Shown piece after piece: positions 8,074 to 17,654 of a stretch of 64,000 bases of DNA (its first letter is position 1; each line of letters begins with the position of its first letter). Origin of the DNA: Flavobacterium noncentrifugens (GTDB lineage: Bacteria > Bacteroidota > Bacteroidia > Flavobacteriales > Flavobacteriaceae); NCBI RefSeq assembly GCF_900100375.1, contig NZ_FNEZ01000002.1, positions 496,001-560,000 on the forward strand, written 5' to 3'. The notes beneath the pieces were generated by a model that had not been told where the DNA came from, did not search any database, and was given only the letters and a program-made list of their open reading frames with translations. Both the position numbers and the translations under genes were made by a program.

Positions 8074-9579
8074 ATGAGCAATATCGCACAAAGACCTGAA
8101 TTTAAGGCAAAGTATGACAATTATATCAACGGAAAATTTACGGCTCCGGTCAACGGCCAATATTTTGACGTGCTTTCTCCAATTGACGGAAAAGTTTTTA
8201 CACAAGCGGCGCATTCTGACAAAGCCGACTTAGAATTGGCAGTCAATGCCGCACACGAAGCTTTCAAAACCTGGGGAAAAACTTCTTCAACGGAGCGCAG
8301 CAATTTGCTGAATAAAATTGCTCAGGTAATTGAAGACAATCTCGAATATATCGCGACAGTGGAAACGATTGATAACGGAAAGCCAATTCGTGAGACTTTG
8401 GCAGCAGATATTCCGCTTGCTATCGACCATTTCAGGTATTTTGCAAGTGTGATCCGTGCAGAAGAAAGTTCCATTGCCGAACTCGATCAAAATACGGTTT
8501 CCATCGCGTTAAGCGAACCTTTAGGCGTGATTGCCCAAATCATTCCGTGGAATTTCCCGATTTTGATGGCTGTGTGGAAACTTGCTCCGGCTTTGGCAGC
8601 AGGAAATACAGTGCTTTTAAAACCGGCTGAAAGTACGCCAATTTCCATTTTGGTTTTGATGGAACTGATCGGGGATTTATTGCCGGCGGGCGTGGTTAAT
8701 ATCGTAAACGGATTTGGAGCTGAACTTGGACGCGCCTTGGTAACGAACAAAAAAGTGTCAAAAGCGGCATTCACCGGATCGACTACAACAGGCCGTTTGG
8801 TGATGCAATATGCGACTGAAAATATCATTCCGGTGACTTTGGAACTCGGTGGAAAATCCCCAAATATTTTCTTTCCTTCAGTCGCAGACCACGATGATGA
8901 TTTCTTTGACAAAGCCATTGAAGGCGCGGTAATGTTTGCATTGAATCAAGGCGAAATTTGTACTTGTCCGTCAAGACTGTTAATCCACGAAGACATTTAC
9001 GACAAATTCATTGCAAAAGTAATCGAAAGAACCGAAGCGATTATCGCAGGAAATCCTTTGGATAAATCAACAATGATTGGTGCTCAGGCTTCACTCGTAC
9101 AAAAAGAAAAAATCCTTTCGTATATCAAACTCGGAAAAGAAGAAGGCGCAGAGGTTTTGACCGGCGGCGATGAAAATCATCTTGGCGGCGACCTCGAAGG
9201 CGGCTATTACATTAAGCCAACCTTGTTCAAAGGCCACAACAAAATGCGTATTTTCCAGGAAGAAATTTTTGGGCCGGTGCTTGCCGTAACGACTTTCAAA
9301 ACCACTGAAGAAGCGATTGAAATTGCAAATGATACGATGTACGGACTCGGAGCCGGAGTCTGGACACGCGATGCACATGAAATTTATCAGGTTCCGAGAG
9401 CGATTCAGGCCGGGCGTGTTTGGATCAACCAATACCATTCTTATCCTGCTGGCGCGCCTTTCGGAGGTTACAAACAATCCGGAATCGGGCGTGAAAACCA
9501 CAAAATGATGCTCGGACATTACCGACAAACTAAAAATATGCTGATTTCTTACGACAAAAAGAAACTCGGATTCTTTTAA
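8074..9579 (+). CDS. Aldehyde dehydrogenase, AldB/ExaC-like
   Basis: A 501-residue NAD(P)-dependent aldehyde dehydrogenase (Pfam PF00171) that oxidises an aldehyde to the acid in the cytoplasm. The general-base motif LELGGKSP (Glu about residue 256) and the catalytic cysteine in [11 protein letters not shown] (about residue 296) are both present. The C-T-C form of the cysteine motif and the length match the AldB/ExaC acetaldehyde-type group. I start at the ATG at 8074 ([10 protein letters not shown]), the standard N-terminus for this group; the in-frame ATG at 8053 overlaps the promoter. The downstream DUF779 gene and the convergent AraC gene form the usual cluster for this enzyme. Confidence 0.93.
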   Translation: MSNIAQRPEFKAKYDNYINGKFTAPVNGQYFDVLSPIDGKVFTQAAHSDKADLELAVNAAHEAFKTWGKTSSTERSNLLNKIAQVIEDNLEYIATVETIDNGKPIRETLAADIPLAIDHFRYFASVIRAEESSIAELDQNTVSIALSEPLGVIAQIIPWNFPILMAVWKLAPALAAGNTVLLKPAESTPISILVLMELIGDLLPAGVVNIVNGFGAELGRALVTNKKVSKAAFTGSTTTGRLVMQYATENIIPVTLELGGKSPNIFFPSVADHDDDFFDKAIEGAVMFALNQGEICTCPSRLLIHEDIYDKFIAKVIERTEAIIAGNPLDKSTMIGAQASLVQKEKILSYIKLGKEEGAEVLTGGDENHLGGDLEGGYYIKPTLFKGHNKMRIFQEEIFGPVLAVTTFKTTEEAIEIANDTMYGLGAGVWTRDAHEIYQVPRAIQAGRVWINQYHSYPAGAPFGGYKQSGIGRENHKMMLGHYRQTKNMLISYDKKKLGFF

Positions 9580-9594
9580 AAATTGATTTGTTGA

Positions 9595-9632
9595 AAACGC
9601 CGTACCTGATTTTTGGTGCGGTGTTTTTTATT
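9595..9632 (+). terminator. Intrinsic terminator after the aldehyde dehydrogenase
   Basis: ACGCCGTACC and GGTGCGGTGT form a stem with G-U pairs, followed by a run of six T. It may only partly separate the dehydrogenase from the DUF779 gene 103 bases downstream. Confidence 0.6.
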
Positions 9633-9682
9633 TTATATCGTTTTAATTTTGCCAATATTGTACCTTTAATAAAATCCAGACT

Positions 9683-10057
9683 ATGAAAACCAGGATCGAC
9701 GCCACAAAAAAAGCCAAAGATTTAATTGCAGTTTTAAAAGAAAAACACGGCGATTTAATGTTTTACCAGGCCGGAGGATGTTGCGAAGGCACGCAGCCGC
9801 AGTGTTTTGAAAAAGGCGGTTATTACCAACGAATGGGCGACGTTTGCATCGGAACAATTGAAGATACCGAATTCTGGGTCGACAAAGATTTATACGAATA
9901 CTGGAAACACGCACATTTCACGTTAGATGTGATCGATGCTTTTGGGGTTGGCGGATTTTCATTGGAAACGCCTTTAAAAAAAACATTTAAAATTGAATAC
10001 CGCATTTTTACGCCCGAAGAAGAATTAAAATTAGAACCCGTAAAATATATAGAGTAG
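9683..10057 (+). CDS. DUF779 domain protein
   Basis: A 124-residue cytoplasmic protein of the DUF779 family (Pfam PF05610). The hallmark AGGCCEGTQP motif (about residues 31-40) is present, with further cysteines at QCFEKG and DVCIGT. Family members often sit beside AldB/ExaC-type aldehyde dehydrogenases, as here, but their biochemical role is not established. The clustered cysteines could bind a metal; that is inference. The whole protein matches the usual family length. Confidence 0.85.
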   Translation: MKTRIDATKKAKDLIAVLKEKHGDLMFYQAGGCCEGTQPQCFEKGGYYQRMGDVCIGTIEDTEFWVDKDLYEYWKHAHFTLDVIDAFGVGGFSLETPLKKTFKIEYRIFTPEEELKLEPVKYIE

Positions 10058-10060
10058 CAG

Positions 10061-10137
10061 AAATTATCTAATTTTCTAATTGCTTCGCCAGTTCGGCTAA
10101 AGCCTCGGGTAGCAAATTTTCTAATTGTCCTAATTCA
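10061..10137. repeat. TCTAATT-rich intergenic repeat
   Basis: The gap between the convergent DUF779 and AraC genes is made of TCTAATT/CCTAATT units around a GC-richer core containing GGCTAAAGCC, a small palindrome. No gene is visible in it. Confidence 0.4.
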
Positions 10138-11053
10138 CATACAGCAATTGATACTGTTTGGGCGTAATGCCTTCATGTTTTTTAAACAATCTGATAAAGT
10201 AATTGCAATCTTCAAATCCTGATAAATAACACACTTCATTAATTTGCATTCCGGGATTTTTGAGCAGTTTTTTGGCACAGCGGATTTTTTCGTTCAATAC
10301 AAATTCAATCGGGCTCATGCCAATTTCACGCTTGAAAAAACGATAAAACGAAGTCGTGCTCATACACGCTTTGTCGCTGAGGTTTTTGAGCGAAATGTTT
10401 TCTTTTAAGTTTTTTCGGATGTATTCAACAACAGCGCTGATCGGATTGTTCGGATCATTGAAAAATCCGTCGTCTATCGATTTTGCGGTTTGCGTCTGGA
10501 TAATTCTGATCAATAATTCCTGCAAAGTCAAATCGGCCAGCGCATCTTTCGTGATCGACGTACTCATGCATTCTTTGATCAGTTTATTAATGGTCGCGGC
10601 CAAATCTACATTATTGTAAAAGAAATAATTCTGGTAATTAAGCTGCCAGAATTGGTCGCTGCCTTCTTTCGGATAACGCTCGTTCAGGAAATTCAAGGTG
10701 TCGGTAATTTTACTCTGATCGATCGCCAATGCCAGACACTGCGTAGGATTATTCTTTGCCGCTTCAGGAAAATCAATTTTCATTTCGACATTGGACGGAA
10801 TCACAACAGTTTCTCCCGGCAGGTAATCAAAACCCGGGTCGTCAAAAAGATGCATGACTTTCTTTCCGCGCAACATGCTCGTCACCACAAGATCATTGAA
10901 CTTCAGAGGCACCAATTGCGATGCTTCATAGGTTTCAAAAAGATTGAGTTCGCAATTGTTTAAAGAGTAAACGGTGCGGTTTTCGACCAAAGTCTTGAGG
11001 GATTTTTCATTCGATAAAACCGGTGTGTGAAGAAGCGTTTTCTGTGCATTCAT
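10130..11053 (-). CDS. AraC family transcriptional regulator
   Basis: A 307-residue regulator. Residues 1-200 form an AraC_N-type ligand-binding domain (with FDDPGFDYLPGETVVIPS). Residues 210-305 form the AraC/XylS double helix-turn-helix (FYRFFKREIGMSPIEFVLNE and the closing GFEDCNYFIRLFKKHEG). This N-domain type is common in regulators of aldehyde dehydrogenase operons. The gene converges on the ALDH-DUF779 pair, so it is the likely activator of the 21-bp direct-repeat operator at 7996. A related half-site (ATGCTAA, 11112-11118) lies in its own upstream region, which suggests self-regulation. Confidence 0.85.
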   Translation of the reverse strand: MNAQKTLLHTPVLSNEKSLKTLVENRTVYSLNNCELNLFETYEASQLVPLKFNDLVVTSMLRGKKVMHLFDDPGFDYLPGETVVIPSNVEMKIDFPEAAKNNPTQCLALAIDQSKITDTLNFLNERYPKEGSDQFWQLNYQNYFFYNNVDLAATINKLIKECMSTSITKDALADLTLQELLIRIIQTQTAKSIDDGFFNDPNNPISAVVEYIRKNLKENISLKNLSDKACMSTTSFYRFFKREIGMSPIEFVLNEKIRCAKKLLKNPGMQINEVCYLSGFEDCNYFIRLFKKHEGITPKQYQLLYVN

Positions 11054-11093
11054 ACCAAAAAGGAGTAAGCCTTAAAAGTAAGGAATAATTTGC

Positions 11094-11118
11094 GAAAACG
11101 TTTTCAAGGAAATGCTAA
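11094..11118. promoter_or_regulatory. Palindrome GAAAACGTTTTC and ATGCTAA half-site upstream of the AraC gene
   Basis: A perfect 12-base palindrome (11094-11105) is followed 6 bases later by ATGCTAA (11112-11118). Both lie in the 86-base gap upstream of the AraC start. The palindrome resembles LacI-family sites in shape; the ATGCTAA resembles the half-site upstream of the aldehyde dehydrogenase. Confidence 0.35.
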
Positions 11119-11139
11119 ATTTTTGTTTTCGAATGAAAA

Positions 11140-12003
11140 TCAGATGAGTTCTTCGACGTGCTTTTTAATGTTTTCAGAGATTTTTCTCGTTGGCAAATCA
11201 TTTTCATCATCGCCAAACGGATCTTCAATTTCCTCCGCGATCAATTCCAAACTGGCCAATACATAAAAGATAAAAACGACCACAGGAACAACATAATATC
11301 CAATACTGAACGCATACCCAAAAGGCAAAGTCATCACATAAAAGAAAATAAATTTCTTGATGAAAGCGCTATAAGAATAAGGGATTGGCGTGTTTTTAAT
11401 CCGCTCGCAAGCGCCGCAGATATCAGTAAAAGACTGCAACTCTGAATTTAAAATGATCAATTGGTCGCCTGTGATTTTTTGCTGTTCGTATAAAATATTA
11501 ATGCGTTCAAACATCATCTGTGCAATCTGGTTCGGGCGGTGTTTGTGATGATCGATCTCCAAATCCAAATTGTCAAAAAGCTCCTTGCTGACGTCGCTGT
11601 CTTTCAAATGAATGTGCAGCACCGAAGCATAATTTGCAATCATTTCCCTGAAAAATTTCTTATCGTCATCCGACTTTAAAATCGCCGATAATTTAATTGC
11701 CAGATTCCGGCTGTTATTGACCAAAGCGCCCCACAATTTTCTGCCTTCCCACCAGCGTTCGTATGCTGTATTTGTCCTGAAAACAAGCAGCAGCGAGATT
11801 ACAAATCCCAGCATGCTGTGCATGATCGTGATGTTTTTAATGTAGCTCGTATCAGATAATTTCCAGAATTCGACTTCCATGTAACCCACAATTCCGGAGT
11901 ACAATCCAATGGCGGCCATAATAGGAGCAAGCGTCCGGAATGTATCGGCCTTGTGAAACTTAAAAATAAAAGTAAACCAGTCTTTGGTATTGTATGAAAT
12001 CAT
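11140..12003 (-). CDS. Bestrophin family ion channel
   Basis: A 287-residue membrane protein of the bestrophin/UPF0187 family (Pfam PF01062), which forms pentameric ion channels. The family signature around FRTNTAYERWWEGRKLWGAL (about residue 76) is present. Hydrophobic segments occur near residues 28-42, 60-76, 215-235 and 238-255. It is close to the bacterial family length. In bacteria these channels are reported to conduct cations; ion preference cannot be read here. The gene is on the same strand as the RND operon upstream, with a 41-base gap to tolC. Confidence 0.88.
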   Translation of the reverse strand: MISYNTKDWFTFIFKFHKADTFRTLAPIMAAIGLYSGIVGYMEVEFWKLSDTSYIKNITIMHSMLGFVISLLLVFRTNTAYERWWEGRKLWGALVNNSRNLAIKLSAILKSDDDKKFFREMIANYASVLHIHLKDSDVSKELFDNLDLEIDHHKHRPNQIAQMMFERINILYEQQKITGDQLIILNSELQSFTDICGACERIKNTPIPYSYSAFIKKFIFFYVMTLPFGYAFSIGYYVVPVVVFIFYVLASLELIAEEIEDPFGDDENDLPTRKISENIKKHVEELI

Positions 12004-12044
12004 TTTTCAGAGTGGATTTCCACAAATATAAGCAAATTATGATC

Positions 12045-13343
12045 TTAGAAACTCAGGTTTCCGGCAAGTTCTTTTAAAGTGATTTCGGATAATTTGGCCT
12101 GATATTGGGCATCGCTGTTGCGGACTTTTGCATTCACGTAATTCAACTGTGCAGTCCTGACTTCAATCGTCGTAATGTTTCCGATCTTGAATTTGTCGAG
12201 CGTAATCTGTAAATTTTCCTTCGCGATTTCCTCGTTTTTTTGCTCGAGTTCAATCAGTTTGATATTCGTCAGATACGTTTGATAAGCCGTTGCAAGTTGC
12301 GACATCAACGTCTGGTTTTGCTGTTGGATCAACAAATCGGAATTCTCAATCTGGATTTTTGCGACACGCTCGTTCCGATGCTGGTTCAATCCGTCAAATA
12401 AATTCACCGAAGCCGTAAAACCATATGTCAGTCCGCGTGAATTGGTTTGTGTTGTAAATCCCAGACTCGATTGTGTATCGACAAAATTATAGCCGGTATT
12501 CACCGCAATTGTTGGATATCGAATGGCTCTGACCTGCTTCAGTTGCAATTCGGCGATGCGTTTGTTGATGATTTGCTGCAGCAATTCCGGGTTTTGTTTT
12601 TGTGCCAATGTGGTCAATTCCGGAAGTTGTAATTTCGAATCGACTATGATTGTATCGGCAACGAAAAAGTCGGCTGTTGTATCGCGGGCAAGGATTTGAT
12701 TCAAGGCGATTTTAGTATTCGCATACGTTTCTTTCTGACGCAACAAAGCCGTTTCATCTGTATTCAGATCGACTTTCGCATTCAGCACTTCCAATTTTGC
12801 AGCCTTTCCAATGGTAAAACGGTTTTGTGCCAATGTGACTCTTTCCTGAGAAATTAAAATCGTCGTATCTAGCGCTTTGAGCTGCTGCTGTTGCTGAACC
12901 AGGTCAAAATATGTCGTCATCACATCGCTGACTTTACTCAAAACAGTCAATTTTAGTTCGCTCTCGCCGAGTTTTTGCAATTCCTTCAACTGGTCGTAAC
13001 GCGCAAACATCCCAAAACCGTCAAAAATAGTCCAGTTTAAACCCACGCCATAATTCAGACTGTTGTTTTTGGCATTGTCGAGATTGTTGACCGTTCCATC
13101 GCTTCGGGTTTGTGAAGTATTCTGGATGCCGTTGTTGTCAACGATATTCGCAGCAACAGTCGGCAACAATCCGGCGTTTCCTACTGTTACATTTGTCTGG
13201 TCGATCCGAAGGTCATTTTTCGAAATCTTAATTTCATAATTGTTTTCCAACGCGATTTTTATCGCATCTTCAACCGTTAAAAGTTGCTGCGCAGAAATAG
13301 GCAAAGCCAATAAAAGCAAGCTGATATAATAAAGAAATCTCAT
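12045..13343 (-). CDS. TolC family outer-membrane efflux protein
   Basis: A 432-residue outer-membrane channel protein with a signal peptide (MRFLYYISLLLLALPISA, cleaved before QQLLTV). Two repeated OEP domains (Pfam PF02321) are visible, each with long periplasmic coiled-coil helices. It forms the exit duct of a tripartite efflux pump. The start codon abuts the stop of the RND pump gene, with no gap. It is the last gene of the adaptor-pump-TolC operon. Confidence 0.92.
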   Translation of the reverse strand: MRFLYYISLLLLALPISAQQLLTVEDAIKIALENNYEIKISKNDLRIDQTNVTVGNAGLLPTVAANIVDNNGIQNTSQTRSDGTVNNLDNAKNNSLNYGVGLNWTIFDGFGMFARYDQLKELQKLGESELKLTVLSKVSDVMTTYFDLVQQQQQLKALDTTILISQERVTLAQNRFTIGKAAKLEVLNAKVDLNTDETALLRQKETYANTKIALNQILARDTTADFFVADTIIVDSKLQLPELTTLAQKQNPELLQQIINKRIAELQLKQVRAIRYPTIAVNTGYNFVDTQSSLGFTTQTNSRGLTYGFTASVNLFDGLNQHRNERVAKIQIENSDLLIQQQNQTLMSQLATAYQTYLTNIKLIELEQKNEEIAKENLQITLDKFKIGNITTIEVRTAQLNYVNAKVRNSDAQYQAKLSEITLKELAGNLSF

Positions 13344-16300
13344 TTACGAATGTTGTTTAATGTCTTTTTCATATTCTTCGATATGGTCAAATTCTGGACG
13401 GTGTTTGCGTTCCCTTGACCACATAAAATAAATCGCGGGAATAACGAATAAGGTTAAAACCAATGAAAATAAGGTTCCGCCAACGATTACGACGCCCATT
13501 CCGATCCGGCTCGTTGATGCAGCTCCGAGCGACAACGCAATTGGCAAAGCACCAAAACCGATTGCGAGCGAAGTCATCAAGATCGGCCGCAAACGCGATT
13601 CGGCAGATTCCATAATCGCTTCCATTTTTGTTTTTCCCTGTTCGCGGAGTTGGTTTGCAAATTCTACGATTAAAATTCCGTTTTTCGTTACGAGCCCAAT
13701 CAGCATAATTGTTCCAATCTGGCTGAAAATATTCCACGTCTGCCCGAAAAGCCACAATGAAAATAACGCTCCGGCAACAGCCATTGGAACTGTCAGGATG
13801 ATAATGAATGGATCGATAAAACTTTCAAACTGTGCTGCTAAAATTAAGAAAATCAGCAATAATGCGAGTCCGAATGCAAATGCCGTATTCGAACTGCTTT
13901 CCACATAATCGCGGGATTCTCCTTGTAAATCGGTTGTAAAAGTCGGATCGAGCACTTTCTCTTTAATGCGCTCCATCGCGTCAATGCCGTCGCTGATGCT
14001 TTTTCCCGGAGATAAACCTGCAGAAACCGTTGCCGACATCAACCTATTGTTGTGGTATAATTGCGGGGGGCTGCTTTGCTCTTCAGTGGTCACGACGTTG
14101 TCTAACTGGATCAATTCGCCTTTGTTATTTTTGACAAACATCGACGTCAAATCCATCGGTGTATCGCGGTCTTTTTTGTCAAACTGGCCCATGACCTGGT
14201 ATTGCCTTCCGTTCATCATGTAATAACCAAAACGTTGTCCGCTAAGCGACAATTGCAGTGTTTGTGCAACATCCATGACAGAAATGCCCAAACTTTGCGC
14301 TTTTTCACGATCAATGGTTACATAGATTTCAGGTTTGTTAAATTTCAGATTGACATCTGAATTTGAAAAGGTCGGATCTTGTGAAACCGCATCCATAAAA
14401 ACCGGAATTTTTTCCCGCAATTTCTCGAAATCCTGATTCTGGATCACATATTGAATCGGCAAACCGCCACGTTTGTTAACGGCAATGGTTGGCGTTTCTG
14501 AAACACTTGTTTTCGCTTCGGCAAATCTTTTAGTCCATTTGGTGAGTTTTTCGGCTATTTCCTTTTGGGAGCGTTCGCGATCTTCGGGATTTACCAGCGA
14601 AAGCCTGACGCGGCCGCTGTTTACTGATGTTCCAGATCCTGGCGCGGTAATCACCAAACTGACTTTTTTTTCCGGAATCGAATCGTTGATCAGGTTGCTG
14701 AGTTCAGTCATGAACCGGTCGGTGTAATCATAAGACGAACCTTCGGGTGTCGTGACATTTACAGAAATGAGGCTTCGGTCGTCATAAGGAGCGGTTTCTT
14801 TTTGGATAATGCTAAAGAACAGCCAGATCAATCCAAGACAGCCGATCAATATTGGAAAACTGATCCATTTTCGTTTCATGAAATTGCCCAGAGATTCGGC
14901 GTAACCTTTGTTTAATTTGACAAAATACGGTTCGGTGAAATTGTAGAATTTTGATTTTTTCTGTTCGCCACCTTTCATTAAATATGCGTTCAGCATCGGT
15001 GTCAGCGAAAGCGAGACAAAGGCCGAGATCAATACGGCTGCGCCAATGACAACGCCGAATTCCCGGAACAACCGCCCGACAAAACCTTCGAGGAAAATCA
15101 CCGGAAGAAATACCGCAGCAAGTGTAATCGAAATCGAAATCACGGCAAAGAAAATCTCGTTTGAACCTTTAATTGCCGCTTCAATTGGCGACATGCCTTC
15201 TTCGACTTTCTTAAAAATATTTTCGGTGACTACAATTCCGTCATCAACTACAAGTCCGGTTGCCAGTACGATGGCAAGCAACGTCAGTACGTTTACAGAA
15301 AATCCGAAAAGCCACATAATAAAAAACGTCGCGATCAATGAAACCGGAATGTCAATCAGCGGACGAAATGCAATCGCCCAATCCCGGAAGAATAAATAAA
15401 TAATTAAAATTACGAGAACAATCGCGATTCCGAGCGTTTCTGCAACTTCCACAACCGCTTTTTTTACAAACAGCGTATTGTCGATCGCAATGTTGAGCTT
15501 AAACCCTTTTGGAAGGTCTTTTTTGAGCTGGTCGTATTGTGTATGGAACGCTTTTGCAATGTCGAGGTAATTCGTTCCCGGCTGCGGAATTATCGCCAAA
15601 CCAACCATAACCTGCCCGGAATCGCTGAGTTTGGTTTCAAGGTTTTCGGCTTCGAGTGACGCATTTCCAACATCGCTTAATTTGATCGTTTTTTCACCAT
15701 CTGCGCTTAAAATGATGTTTTCAAATTCTTCTTCGGTAGAAAGATTTCCGAGGGTTTTTACGGTCAATTCGGTATTTGCACCAGTCAGTTTTCCAGAAGG
15801 CAGTTCGACATTTTGTGCTTCGAGTGCTGTTCGGACATCGGAAACAGTTAAGCCATAAGAAGCCATTCGCACCGGATCAAGCCACAAACGCATCGCATAT
15901 CGGCGCTGGCCATAAATCTGAACCGAACTCACGCCCGGAATCGTCTGCAGCCTTTCAGCAATGACATTTTCAGCATAATCGGAAAGCTCGAGCACATTTT
16001 TCGTATCGCTCTGAACGGTCATCGTAATGATGGGTTCTGAATCGGCATCAGCCTTAGAAACTACCGGCGGCGCATCGATATCCTGAGGCAAACTCCGGAT
16101 TGCCTGCGACACTTTGTCACGCACGTCATTTGCGGCTTCTTCTAAATTTTTGTCGAGGTTGAATTCGATCGTAATCGTACTGGAACCTTGCGCGCTTGAA
16201 GACGTAATGTTTCTGATTCCGTCAATCGAGTTGATCGCTTTTTCGAGCGGTTCGGTGATTTGGGATTCGATAATATCGGAATTCGCGCCCGAATAATTCG

Positions 16301-16445
16301 TACGAACAGAAATCTGCGCAGGATCAATCGATGGAAATTCCCTGACGCCAAGATAGGTGTAACCAATAATTCCAAAAAGGATGATCGCAAGGTTCATTAC
16401 AATCGTAAATACGGGGCGTTTGATGCTTAAAGTGGATAAACTCAT
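13344..16445 (-). CDS. RND efflux pump permease
   Basis: A 1033-residue inner-membrane RND transporter (Pfam PF00873, AcrB/MdtB-like) with twelve membrane segments in two pseudo-repeats. The N-terminus is the usual MSLSTLSIKRPVFTIVMN. The proton-relay pair in segment 4 is present (GLVVDDGIVVTENI). FKP-type adaptor and TolC genes flank it. The branch is closer to MdtB/MdtC-type or multidrug pumps than to heavy-metal pumps. The substrate is unknown. The gene starts 31 bases after the adaptor stop. Confidence 0.95.
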   Translation of the reverse strand: MSLSTLSIKRPVFTIVMNLAIILFGIIGYTYLGVREFPSIDPAQISVRTNYSGANSDIIESQITEPLEKAINSIDGIRNITSSSAQGSSTITIEFNLDKNLEEAANDVRDKVSQAIRSLPQDIDAPPVVSKADADSEPIITMTVQSDTKNVLELSDYAENVIAERLQTIPGVSSVQIYGQRRYAMRLWLDPVRMASYGLTVSDVRTALEAQNVELPSGKLTGANTELTVKTLGNLSTEEEFENIILSADGEKTIKLSDVGNASLEAENLETKLSDSGQVMVGLAIIPQPGTNYLDIAKAFHTQYDQLKKDLPKGFKLNIAIDNTLFVKKAVVEVAETLGIAIVLVILIIYLFFRDWAIAFRPLIDIPVSLIATFFIMWLFGFSVNVLTLLAIVLATGLVVDDGIVVTENIFKKVEEGMSPIEAAIKGSNEIFFAVISISITLAAVFLPVIFLEGFVGRLFREFGVVIGAAVLISAFVSLSLTPMLNAYLMKGGEQKKSKFYNFTEPYFVKLNKGYAESLGNFMKRKWISFPILIGCLGLIWLFFSIIQKETAPYDDRSLISVNVTTPEGSSYDYTDRFMTELSNLINDSIPEKKVSLVITAPGSGTSVNSGRVRLSLVNPEDRERSQKEIAEKLTKWTKRFAEAKTSVSETPTIAVNKRGGLPIQYVIQNQDFEKLREKIPVFMDAVSQDPTFSNSDVNLKFNKPEIYVTIDREKAQSLGISVMDVAQTLQLSLSGQRFGYYMMNGRQYQVMGQFDKKDRDTPMDLTSMFVKNNKGELIQLDNVVTTEEQSSPPQLYHNNRLMSATVSAGLSPGKSISDGIDAMERIKEKVLDPTFTTDLQGESRDYVESSSNTAFAFGLALLLIFLILAAQFESFIDPFIIILTVPMAVAGALFSLWLFGQTWNIFSQIGTIMLIGLVTKNGILIVEFANQLREQGKTKMEAIMESAESRLRPILMTSLAIGFGALPIALSLGAASTSRIGMGVVIVGGTLFSLVLTLFVIPAIYFMWSRERKHRPEFDHIEEYEKDIKQHS

Positions 16446-16476
16446 GGAAATCAGATGTTTATTTTACGATTCAAAT

Positions 16477-17541
16477 CTAATTTTTTTGAAGTTTTACTTT
16501 TACCGGGCTGCCGTCTTTTAGCGACATGACACCGCTGGTCAAAATCGTGTCTCCGGCTTTTAAACCGCTTAAGATCAAGATGCTTTTTGCCGTTCTGGCG
16601 CCGGTTTCAACTACGATGTCTTTTGCTTTTCCGCCGTTGGCAATAAATATTTTCTTTCCGTTCTGGATCGGAATTAAAGCTTCGGTTGGCACCAATAAGG
16701 CATCGTTGACTTTTTCCAACGGCAATGCGACTTTTGCAAAAGTTCCAGGTAATAATTTTCCACCCGGATTTTGTGCAATGGCGCGCATTTTTAACGTTCT
16801 TGAAGCCACATCAACGCCGGGTTCGAAAGCGTAAATTTTGGCCGTATATTTTTCTTTAGAATCAGAAGTGGTAAAACTCAGCGAACTGTTGATTTTCATC
16901 TGAGCCGCATATTTTTCAGGAATGGAAAACGTGATTTTGAGCTGGCTCGTATTGACAAGATTTGCGATCACCGTTTCCGGAGTGACGTAAGTGCCTTTTG
17001 AAATGTAACGAAGCCCGATTTTTCCAGAAAATGGCGCGCGGACCGTTGTTTTTCCCAATTGCGCCTGGATCAATTGCGTTTCTGCTTTCGCAGATTGGAA
17101 GTCGGCACTCGCAATGTCGTATTCTTCCAGGCTGATCGCTTGTTTTTGCAAGAGCAATTTGGCGCGGCGTTCGTTTTCAGACGCCAGGCTTTGTGCGCTT
17201 TTGACTTTTCCAAGTTGTGCCCGAAGCTCGATATCATTAACTTTAAACAAAACTTGTCCTTTGGTTACCGAACTGCCTTCTGTAAAATTAATGCTTTCGA
17301 CAACGCCGGAAACTTCACTGCGGATCTCGATTTGCTCATTGGCTTCAAGCGAACCAGAAAGCGATAAATTATCGGCGAAAACTTCTGGTTTCAGAATGAT
17401 TCCGGTGACGTTGACTGGTTTTTTTTTGCCGCTTTTTTCTTTCGGATCTTCTTTTGCAGCTTTATTTTCGGAAATCCGGTGGAAGATCAACGCGCCGATT
17501 CCGACAATTAATAAAGTGTAGACAATGTATTTTATTTTCAT
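16477..17541 (-). CDS. RND efflux periplasmic adaptor
   Basis: A 354-residue membrane-fusion protein. An N-terminal membrane anchor (IKYIVYTLLIVGIGALIF) is followed by a Lys-rich stretch, a biotinyl-lipoyl-like half, an alpha-hairpin (about residues 115-165), the second lipoyl half (VRAPFSGKIGLRYISKGTYV) and beta-barrel domains. It links the pump at 13344 to TolC at 12045. First gene of its operon, with a -7 box (TAGATTTG) 46 bases upstream. Confidence 0.92.
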   Translation of the reverse strand: MKIKYIVYTLLIVGIGALIFHRISENKAAKEDPKEKSGKKKPVNVTGIILKPEVFADNLSLSGSLEANEQIEIRSEVSGVVESINFTEGSSVTKGQVLFKVNDIELRAQLGKVKSAQSLASENERRAKLLLQKQAISLEEYDIASADFQSAKAETQLIQAQLGKTTVRAPFSGKIGLRYISKGTYVTPETVIANLVNTSQLKITFSIPEKYAAQMKINSSLSFTTSDSKEKYTAKIYAFEPGVDVASRTLKMRAIAQNPGGKLLPGTFAKVALPLEKVNDALLVPTEALIPIQNGKKIFIANGGKAKDIVVETGARTAKSILILSGLKAGDTILTSGVMSLKDGSPVKVKLQKN

Positions 17542-17587
17542 AAAGTTCAGGTAAGTCGCTATTTGCGAAGTCGTTTTCGCCTTTAAA

Positions 17588-17595
17588 CAAATCTA
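17588..17595 (-). promoter_or_regulatory. -7 promoter element TAGATTTG of the first RND operon
   Basis: A TAnnTTTG match on the minus strand, 46 bases upstream of the adaptor start. No local-regulator gene or operator is visible next to it. Confidence 0.5.
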
Positions 17596-17654
17596 ACCGT
17601 TAAAAGTTGAAATTTTTTTGCTGTTAATTTTTATTTAACAACATAACCGAAAAT

